33,265 nucleotides of DNA. It comes from an uncultured Collinsella sp. GTDB taxonomy: Bacteria > Actinomycetota > Coriobacteriia > Coriobacteriales > Coriobacteriaceae. Below the pieces are notes generated by a model, which did not search any database, had not been told where the DNA came from, and saw nothing but the letters and a program-made list of their open reading frames with translations. Shown here piece after piece: positions 22,066-28,293 of the stretch (the first letter of the stretch is position 1; the number at the start of each line of letters is the position of its first letter). A program made the position numbers and the translations under genes. The DNA is taken from NCBI GenBank assembly GCA_900540845.1, contig UQHS01000020.1:1-33265 (forward strand), given 5' to 3'.

Positions 22066-22641
22066 ATGACCACCATCACGTTTGCCGCCCTTGCCGAGAG
22101 CTTCGTGCTCGGCGTCGCCCTCGCTATGGACGCCATGGCCGTCACGCTGTCGAACAGCCTTTGCGAGCCCGATATGCCCATGTCGAAAAAGCTCGGCATG
22201 CCCGCCGCGTTCGCCCTGTTCCAGATGGGCATGCCCGTGCTGGGCTACCTGGGCGGCACCCTTGTGGCCGAGTATATCGAGCGATTTGCCGGGGTTGTGT
22301 CTTTGGTCATCCTCGCGTTTGTGGGCGGGAAGATGATCGTCGAGGCACTGCATGAGCTCAAAGAGCCCGAGGCGTGCCCGGCTTCGCGCCTCACCTGGGC
22401 GATGATTGGCATGGAGGCGGTGGCGACCGCCATCGACGCGTTTGTCGTGGGCGTGAGTTTTGCCGCCGAAGGCAAGGACGTCGTGCTGTATTGCGGGATG
22501 ATCGGGGTGACCACGCTGCTGTGCTGCCTGCTGGTCCTCGCCGTCGGGAGAAAGCTGGGGAATCGCTTTGGGCCGCGCGCCGAAGTCGCCGGCGGCGTGG
22601 TGCTCATCTTCATCGGGCTCAAGGCATTTTTGGGAATCTAG
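22066..22641 (+). CDS. mntP: Putative manganese efflux pump MntP
   Basis: The 191-residue membrane protein exports Mn(II) in characterised relatives. The start at 22066 follows GGAGGAATCC. About six transmembrane segments are visible, in two halves, each with the family's conserved aspartate motif: AMDAMAVTLS (Asp22) and TAIDAFVVGVSFA (Asp124). It closely follows the shrunken PLP-like gene and is probably co-transcribed with it. No yybP-ykoY-type manganese riboswitch was recognised upstream, so its regulation is unknown. Confidence 0.92.
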   Translation: MTTITFAALAESFVLGVALAMDAMAVTLSNSLCEPDMPMSKKLGMPAAFALFQMGMPVLGYLGGTLVAEYIERFAGVVSLVILAFVGGKMIVEALHELKEPEACPASRLTWAMIGMEAVATAIDAFVVGVSFAAEGKDVVLYCGMIGVTTLLCCLLVLAVGRKLGNRFGPRAEVAGGVVLIFIGLKAFLGI

Positions 22642-22716
22642 GCTCGCGCGCAGGTGTGGGCTGCCGGTCTATCGCGATTTCGCGGGCGGTCCTGTGGCGC
22701 GAATGCGCGGTTGGCG

Positions 22717-23046
22717 TTAGAAGAGCTCCGGAAGGCGGCGCTGAACGAGTAAGTCGACCTCAGATTGAAGCGTGCGGTATGCGCGCAGCGCCCGCTCGCC
22801 TTCATCGGTGAGCGCCGACCCGCGCGCGCCGTCGCGCGCCAGCAGCTCGCAGCCAAGGTGCGCCTCCGCCTCTCGAACGATGCGCCAGGCCTTGGAGTAC
22901 GCCATTCCCATGCGTTTGGCCGCCTTGTTCAGGGAGCCTTCTTCGGAAACTCCTTCGAGCAGCGACGCGCACCCGCCCCCGAACGCGCCGGGCAGGTCCC
23001 GCGTATCGTCGGAGATGGTGAGTCGGGCGTGTGCGGAAAGCGACAT
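22717..23046 (-). CDS. ModE N-terminal-like winged helix regulator
   Basis: The 109-residue protein starts at 23046 behind GGAGG; the longer frame reading back to 23241 is arginine/proline-rich and lacks a signal. It has a single winged helix-turn-helix domain: EEGSLNKAAKRMGMAYSKAWR is the recognition region, and GARGSALTDEGERALRAY is the wing and last helix. This matches the N-terminal domain of the molybdate regulator ModE, and no molybdate-binding domain follows. It may sense nothing itself, or act with another protein. It converges on mntP and is divergent from guaB, so it may regulate either neighbour. Confidence 0.82.
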   Translation of the reverse strand: MSLSAHARLTISDDTRDLPGAFGGGCASLLEGVSEEGSLNKAAKRMGMAYSKAWRIVREAEAHLGCELLARDGARGSALTDEGERALRAYRTLQSEVDLLVQRRLPELF

Positions 23047-23360
23047 GGGGCCTCCAAGTTCGGTGTGGTCTGCCAGGTAGACGGCCATATGACGCCCTGC
23101 CTGGTCGTGCCGGGGAGTGGGGCGGCGGAGGGATCTCGCGCGTCGAAGCGCGGGCGTGCGGCCGTCTTGCGCATGACGCGAAGTTGGCATAGGGGCCCGT
23201 TTGGGCGCGCCAGAATGGGCAGACCCTTTGAAGTCTGGCAACGACAGTCATTGTAGCAGTGCCCCTGCGCTACAATACCTTCCACTTATATCGGGCGCCA
23301 AAGGCACGGGCGATGTGAGGATCGTCTGGTCAGCCGGTAGCAATGAGTCGAAGGAGCGAC
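23047..23360. other. Divergent control region between the ModE-like gene and guaB
   Basis: This 314-bp stretch holds the symmetric promoter dyad at 23250-23276. No gene is seen, and no purine riboswitch was recognised. Confidence 0.6.
23250..23276. promoter_or_regulatory. Symmetric divergent promoter dyad of guaB and the ModE-like gene
   Basis: ATTGTAGC (23250-23257) and GCTACAAT (23269-23276) are perfect inverted repeats 11 bp apart. Each outer half is a TACAAT -10 hexamer reading away from the centre, so RNA polymerase could start on both strands and a single regulator could cover both. The guaB start codon is 84 bp to the right. Confidence 0.5.
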
Positions 23361-24872
23361 ATGGCAACGTTTTTCCCTGGTGAGTCCCATACTTTCTCTG
23401 AGTACCTGCTTGTTCCTGGGTACTCTTCCTCCGAGTGCATCCCAACCAACGTCTCTCTCAAAACCCCACTGACCCGTTTCAAGCGCGGCGAGGAGCCCGA
23501 GATCACCCTCAATATCCCGATGGTCTCCGCCATCATGCAGTCCGTCTCCGGCGTCGACATGGGCATCGCGCTGGCAACCGAGGGCGGCATCTCCTTCATC
23601 TACGGCTCCCAGACGCCCGAGTCTGAGGCCGCCATGGTCAAGGCCGTCAAGGACTACAAGGCCGGCTTTGTCGAGTCCGACTCCACCCTCACCCCCGACA
23701 TGACGATGGATCAGGTCATCGCCCTCAAGGAGAAGACCGGCCACTCCACGATGCCCGTCACCGACGACGGCACCCCTCGCGGCAAGCTGCTCGGCATCGT
23801 GACGAGCCGCGATTACCGCCCCAGCCGCGACGATCACTCTAAGAAGGTCGCCGAGTTCATGACGCCTCGCGCCGAGCTCATCGTCGCCGACAAGGACATC
23901 ACGCTCAAGGACGCCAACGACCTCATCTGGGACAAGAAGCTCAACGCCCTTCCCGTGGTGGACGACAACGACCACCTGGTGGGCATCGTCTTCCGCAAGG
24001 ACTACGACAGCCATAAGACCAACCCCAACGAGCTGCTCGACGCCAACAAGCGCTACATGGTGGGCGCGGGCATCAACACCCGCGACTACGCCGAGCGCGT
24101 GCCGCTGCTTATCGAGGCCGGCGCCGACGTCCTGTGCATCGACTCCTCCGAGGGTTATTCCGAGTGGCAAAAGCGCACCATCGAGTGGATTCGCGCCAAC
24201 TACGGCGACTCCGTCAAGGTCGGCGCTGGCAACGTCGTTGACGCTGACGGCTTCCGCTTCCTTGCCGATTGCGGCGCCGACTTCATCAAGGTCGGTATCG
24301 GCGGCGGCTCCATCTGCATCACCCGCGAGACCAAGGGCATCGGCCGTGGCCAGGCCACCGCGCTGATCGACGTCTGCCGCGCTCGCGATGAGTACTTCGA
24401 GGAGACCGGCGTCTACGTGCCCGTTTGCTCCGACGGCGGCATCGTCTACGACTACCACATGACCCTGGCGCTCGCCATGGGTGCCGACTTCCTCATGCTC
24501 GGCCGCTACTTCGCCCGCTTCGACGAGTCCCCGACCTCCCGCGTGAACGTCAACGGCCAGTACATGAAGGAGTACTGGGGTGAGGGCTCCGCGCGTGCCC
24601 GCAACTGGCAGCGCTACGACCTGGGCGGCGCCCAGAAGCTCTCCTTCGTCGAGGGCGTCGACTCCTACGTGCCCTATGCCGGCTCCCTCAAGGATGGCGT
24701 GGGCGGCACGCTGTACAAGGTCAAGTCCACCATGTGCAACTGCGGTGCGCTCTCCATCCCCGAGCTGCAGGATAAGGCCCGTCTCACCCTCGTCTCCGCC
24801 ACCTCCATCGTCGAGGGCGGCGCCCACGACGTCGTGGTCAAGGACTCCCAGCAGACGGTGAGCTACAACTAG
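23361..24872 (+). CDS. guaB: Inosine-5'-monophosphate dehydrogenase
   Basis: The 503-residue enzyme oxidises IMP to XMP with NAD, the committed step of GMP synthesis. The start at 23361 follows AAGGAGCGAC. A (beta/alpha)8 barrel is interrupted by two CBS domains (about residues 110-225; LLGIVTSRDYR and LVGIVFRKDYD). The catalytic cysteine is Cys319 in GIGGGSICITRE, followed by GIGRGQATA. The flap contains the conserved Arg-Tyr pair in NWQRYDLGG. The loop has GGGSIC where typical bacterial enzymes have GPGSIC, and the sequence belongs to the divergent IMPDH type common in actinobacteria. A strong terminator follows. Confidence 0.94.
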   Translation: MATFFPGESHTFSEYLLVPGYSSSECIPTNVSLKTPLTRFKRGEEPEITLNIPMVSAIMQSVSGVDMGIALATEGGISFIYGSQTPESEAAMVKAVKDYKAGFVESDSTLTPDMTMDQVIALKEKTGHSTMPVTDDGTPRGKLLGIVTSRDYRPSRDDHSKKVAEFMTPRAELIVADKDITLKDANDLIWDKKLNALPVVDDNDHLVGIVFRKDYDSHKTNPNELLDANKRYMVGAGINTRDYAERVPLLIEAGADVLCIDSSEGYSEWQKRTIEWIRANYGDSVKVGAGNVVDADGFRFLADCGADFIKVGIGGGSICITRETKGIGRGQATALIDVCRARDEYFEETGVYVPVCSDGGIVYDYHMTLALAMGADFLMLGRYFARFDESPTSRVNVNGQYMKEYWGEGSARARNWQRYDLGGAQKLSFVEGVDSYVPYAGSLKDGVGGTLYKVKSTMCNCGALSIPELQDKARLTLVSATSIVEGGAHDVVVKDSQQTVSYN

Positions 24873-24902
24873 GCGTTTCCAAGCACCCTATAAGCCAAGG
24901 CC

Positions 24903-24945
24903 CAGAAGGCTCGCGTGTGTTCGCATGCGAGCCTTCTGCTGTTTT
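24903..24945 (+). terminator. Intrinsic terminator of guaB
   Basis: CAGAAGGCTCGC (24903-24914) pairs perfectly with GCGAGCCTTCTG (24927-24938) around a 12-base loop, and CTGTTTTG follows. Confidence 0.85.
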
Positions 24946-24966
24946 GCTCCGGAGGATTTGTTTATT

Positions 24967-25140
24967 ATGCCAATGGGGTGCATATTCGGTGAGGAGCTGG
25001 GATATTGGGATGGGTGTATCTTGCGCATTTCTGACTCGCTCGCCGCGATTTTGTTGGTAGCGGGCTTCTTTTCAGCCTCTCGCCGCAACCCGTTTGTCGT
25101 GGGTGTCGTTTTCGGAATGAATCGAGTTCAGAGTGGATAA
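24967..25140 (+). CDS. Small open frame of unknown status
   Basis: A 57-residue frame begins at ATG 24967, 11 bases after a CCGGAGG ribosome binding site. One hydrophobic stretch (SLAAILLVAGFFSAS) could span a membrane. No homologue is recognised. It ends just after a GTG that may be the original start of the GIY-YIG gene. It may be chance coding. Confidence 0.25.
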   Translation: MPMGCIFGEELGYWDGCILRISDSLAAILLVAGFFSASRRNPFVVGVVFGMNRVQSG

Positions 25141-25160
25141 GTTTTCTCCAAAAACAATCG

Positions 25161-26282
25161 ATGTGCTTGGGTATTACGTTTATATATTCTGATCCCGTGA
25201 CCAAGGTTCCCTTTTATGTCGGCAAGGGAAAAGGCAACAGGGCGTTCGCTCATTTGCACGACGGTTCAGAAAGCGATAAAACACACAAGATTGCCGAGAT
25301 ACAAGCACACGGTAATCAGCCTCTCATTGAAATTTTGGCTTTTGGCCTTGATGAGAATACTGCATATAAAGTCGAGGCGGCGGCAATTGACCTACTTGGA
25401 CTGAAAAATCTGACCAACAAACAGGCTGGCCATGAATCGAGTCTGTACGGACGGATAGAGGTTTCGGAGCTTGATGCCAGGTTTGATCACGGCGAGTTGA
25501 CCGAGGAAGATTTTCTTGAAGACGCCGTTTTGGTCAAGGTCAACCAGCTCTATCGAAACGGAATGTCCGATTTTGAGCTGTATGAGGTAACGCGAGGGGT
25601 CTGGCGTGTGGACAAAAGCAAGGTTGAGGGGATCAACCTTGCGTTGGCGGTCTATGACGGCATGGTGCTTGAAGCCTATGAGATTGCGGCTTGGTTGCCG
25701 GCTGGTTCAGGCATGTTTGCGACTCGAGTGGTTGGTCAGTCCGAGGTGGCTCATCGCATGGAGTTTGTGGGGCGCGTTGCCGATCGGCAAGTCAGGGACC
25801 ATTATGTCGGGAAAGGCGTTTTGGGACTGTATGCGCCGGGAAGCGCAAATCCCATTCGCTACGTGAGGGCTGCCTACTCGCGTAAGGCACTCATGGAGAT
25901 TCATAGGGTGCTTGAGGATATCGAGTCGACAGGTGAGAAGAAAAAGTGGTGCTCCAACTTCAATTTCCATGAACTGCAGCAGGATGATCCTTCTGGCCTT
26001 GAACGCAGCTTGAGTGATTTGCAAGGCATGGCTTATCAAGGAGGCTTTGTCCCCGTCGACTGTGAAGCAACATATCAATCGATTGGAAAAGAGGACATTG
26101 CGATCAAAAAAGCGTCCAAGAAGGAGCTTTCGGAGTTAAGTGACCGCCAACTGGTTTCGATTCTGGGTCATCAGTTTGGGAGCGAACATTTTGGTAACGG
26201 CCCGTGGATCAGAACGTATGCGGCAAGCGGATTGGCCTACCACTACTTCCATGAGCTTGCCGTGCGTTGGGGTTGTGTGTAG
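25161..26282 (+). CDS. LEM-3-like GIY-YIG nuclease-domain protein with frame-disrupted 5' end
   Basis: The frame from ATG 25161 gives 373 residues. Its N-terminus is a GIY-YIG nuclease domain of the LEM-3 type: FYVGKGKGNRAFAH, then KIAEIQAHG, and the catalytic-type glutamate in YKVEAAAIDLLGL. The rest is of unknown function. The expected first strand with Tyr-Tyr-Val-Tyr is not in this frame; it is in the adjacent frame upstream (GTG 25133 to TGA 25192), which reads DVLGYYVYI. Adding two bases to the TATATAT run at 25181-25187 would join both. So the gene is either a recent slippage mutant, phase-variable, or mis-sequenced. The family cuts DNA. Coding GC appears lower than in flanking housekeeping genes. 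Confidence 0.65.
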   Translation: MCLGITFIYSDPVTKVPFYVGKGKGNRAFAHLHDGSESDKTHKIAEIQAHGNQPLIEILAFGLDENTAYKVEAAAIDLLGLKNLTNKQAGHESSLYGRIEVSELDARFDHGELTEEDFLEDAVLVKVNQLYRNGMSDFELYEVTRGVWRVDKSKVEGINLALAVYDGMVLEAYEIAAWLPAGSGMFATRVVGQSEVAHRMEFVGRVADRQVRDHYVGKGVLGLYAPGSANPIRYVRAAYSRKALMEIHRVLEDIESTGEKKKWCSNFNFHELQQDDPSGLERSLSDLQGMAYQGGFVPVDCEATYQSIGKEDIAIKKASKKELSELSDRQLVSILGHQFGSEHFGNGPWIRTYAASGLAYHYFHELAVRWGCV

Positions 26283-26503
26283 CCGTCTCTGAACGACCCA
26301 AATTGCTGCATTCTTCCCTTGGCGTAAAACAGCATGAAGAGCATAACGTATCTATCTTCAATATGCCCCGTGTTTCCGCAGGTCGAGATTGTCGGATATC
26401 GCCAGCGTGTTCACCTCTGGGCGAATGATTGTATTTGAAGGGATTTTTACAGCATCGACTGGGAACAATGGCCATCACTCACATCCAGGGGAGGGGGATG
26501 GTG

Positions 26504-27580
26504 ATGAAGGCCTTTGTTCTTTCACATTTTTCAGCGTTGTGGTGGATTTTGAGTCACCGTGATCCCCGTGTGGATAGCAACGCACCATACCTTGCGATTC
26601 CAACGTCGTCCGATGCCCCCGACTCCCTTTTGGTTGAAGAGTTGCGCTGGTCCATCGGCCTTGAAGGGCCTCTCGATTTCTTGGTTCTCGGCGGTGGCGC
26701 GTTCCGAAGGAGCGCCTCGGTTCGGCCGCATTGCTGCACACAGGATCTGCCACCCGGCAGCCTGATTCCCATAGCGTGCCATGCTATCGATGTAGAGCTG
26801 TTTGTGTGCAGACCCGAACTTGCCTTTTTGCAGATATGCCAAATCGTCGATACGCGTGAGGCAATCTATTTTGGCATGTGCGCCTGTTCGGAATTTCGAT
26901 TCGATTCCTTCGCTCAGGGTGGAGTCGTGTACCGATCGGAAGGTCCGCACTCGATTGCGAGCCTGCGTTCAATGTCGGCATTTTTGGATAACGCGAAGGG
27001 AATCAGGGGAGTTAAGCGGGCGCGCCTGGCCTTGGTTCACGTTTGCGAGCATGCGCGGTCTCCAAAAGAGTGCGCCTTGGGGATGCTCTTGTGTCTGCCC
27101 TCTCGACTTGGCGGTTTTGATTTGGGACAACTCTCCTTTAACGAAGGAGTGCGAGTCTTTGATGGTCCCGATCGCTGGGGCAAATCAAATTACATAACTC
27201 GCTACCCTGATATCGTCATTCGATCAAAGACCTGCAACGATGAACAGCGCTTGGTTTTTGTTGACTACGACCCCGCGAGTACGCATGCGGGAGAGGAGAA
27301 GGCCTTGCTTGATTCTCGGCGCAGGAACGACATCGCAACTATTCGTGACGCGCCGCATTTTTCCATTACCTCTGACGATGCAGAAAGTTTCGACTATTTG
27401 GAAAAACTCGCCGACCGGATAAGAAGGCTGTTGGGCAGGCGGGCTCGTCCACTGCTCCGTAGTTCGAAGGGTTCCGCGTCGAATAGGGAGGCGCTTCGCA
27501 AGGCGCGAGAGCAAAGGCATCTTTTATGGTCGCAGTTCGTTGTCAAGTCGTTTGATTCAGTGGTTTCCGACATGAGGTGA
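26504..27580 (+). CDS. DUF559/Vsr-like family protein with AbiEi-like N-terminal half (copy 3, divergent core)
   Basis: The 358-residue protein starts at ATG 26504: GAGGGGG at 26491 is 6 bases away, whereas the ATG at 26498 touches it, and MKAFVLSHFSALWW then aligns with the start of copy 2. It shares ELFVCRPELAFLQICQIV (about 98-115), the KGIRGVKRARLALVHV segment (165), SPKEC (186) and LPSRLGG (198). In the putative nuclease core, Asp236 is present, but the acidic residue that is Glu in copies 1 and 2 is Asp254 (VFVDYDP), with His261 and Asp270 following. The REGY-type element after it is absent. The gene sits in the AT-richer island and may have lost activity. Confidence 0.78.
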   Translation: MKAFVLSHFSALWWILSHRDPRVDSNAPYLAIPTSSDAPDSLLVEELRWSIGLEGPLDFLVLGGGAFRRSASVRPHCCTQDLPPGSLIPIACHAIDVELFVCRPELAFLQICQIVDTREAIYFGMCACSEFRFDSFAQGGVVYRSEGPHSIASLRSMSAFLDNAKGIRGVKRARLALVHVCEHARSPKECALGMLLCLPSRLGGFDLGQLSFNEGVRVFDGPDRWGKSNYITRYPDIVIRSKTCNDEQRLVFVDYDPASTHAGEEKALLDSRRRNDIATIRDAPHFSITSDDAESFDYLEKLADRIRRLLGRRARPLLRSSKGSASNREALRKAREQRHLLWSQFVVKSFDSVVSDMR

Positions 27581-27586
27581 AGCCCC

Positions 27587-27730
27587 ATGGAAAGTAGCGC
27601 GGCGTGCAGCGTGCTGCGGTGCGACAATGCATACGCGTCGGTCGATGAGGGGTTTTCACTGGAAAGGACGGAGAGCGCGTTGGGCCAAGTGACGTTTGCG
27701 ATTGCGCCTTGTGTGCATGTTGGTATTTAG
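27587..27730 (+). CDS. Possible 47-residue ORF coupled to copy 3
   Basis: ATG 27587 lies 6 bp after the stop of copy 3, and GAGGTGA overlapping that stop could serve as its ribosome binding site. The product is 47 residues with no recognised motif. The arrangement suggests coupled translation, but chance is as likely. Confidence 0.25.
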   Translation: MESSAACSVLRCDNAYASVDEGFSLERTESALGQVTFAIAPCVHVGI

Positions 27731-27952
27731 GATGAGGCTCTGGGATAAGTGCTGCAATAATCCCTTGATATAAAATGCCGTAAATCAGGTAGCAAAAGAT
27801 TGGGATTGTCTAGTTGCTAAAGCCGCAGGTCATGCAAATTGCAGATGCCCCTGAAAACGTATGGTGAATAGTCGCAATTTACAGCAAGGGATTTTTTCAG
27901 CATGTCGTGTGGCAGGTGCGGGGCAACCCGCGTGCAGTGCGCGGTCGTGCCC

Positions 27953-28117
27953 GTTCGCACATGGTGACGCCTGCCAAATAATGGCGGTTCCGTGCTTACG
28001 CGTGGCAATCTCTTGCTTCCGCGTGGTGACGCTCGCTTGTGCGTTGGGGGTGGCGGCTTGCACGCAGCAACCCATTTGTACATGCGTGACAATTCCGCTA
28101 GCGCATGAAAGCTTCAG
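27953..28117. repeat. Degenerate tandem array with 20-21 bp period
   Basis: The word gctt recurs at 27994, 28015, 28035 and 28056, and each is followed by a CGCGTGG-like word (for example gcttacgcgtggcaatctct and gcttccgcgtggtgacgctc). Weaker units can be drawn at 27953, 27973, 28076 and 28097. One plus-strand frame reads as loose seven-residue units (CLRVAIS, CFRVVTL). It is an old, decayed array. Confidence 0.5.
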
Positions 28118-28293
28118 GCCGCGCGTAACTGTGCCCGCCTGCGCGCGGCCCTGCTAAGTTGCCGGGGGGGGGGTACCGCCCTCGCAAGATCAATCGCCTG
28201 CTCTATGGGCAGACCTGCTAAACTCTTGAACGTTACCGATACGGCGTGGCGCGCCCTTGCGTGGCCGCTGCGCTTGAACGATAGGAGCCAATC

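Larger units (their letters stand above)
27581..28293. other. Long non-coding stretch with 21-bp periodicity
   Basis: This 713-bp stretch lies between copy 3 and leuS. A short frame of low confidence occupies 27587-27730. AT-rich sequence follows to about 27900, with a TGCAAATTGCA palindrome at 27833-27843. A degenerate repeat array covers about 27930-28117. A run of ten G residues lies at 28162-28171. No other gene is seen. Confidence 0.6.

Noticed and set aside
27861..28157. 98-codon plus-strand open frame rich in Cys, Ala and Val
   Set aside because: It lacks a ribosome binding site and its heptad pattern is explained by the 21-bp DNA periodicity, so it is treated as a repeat rather than a gene.
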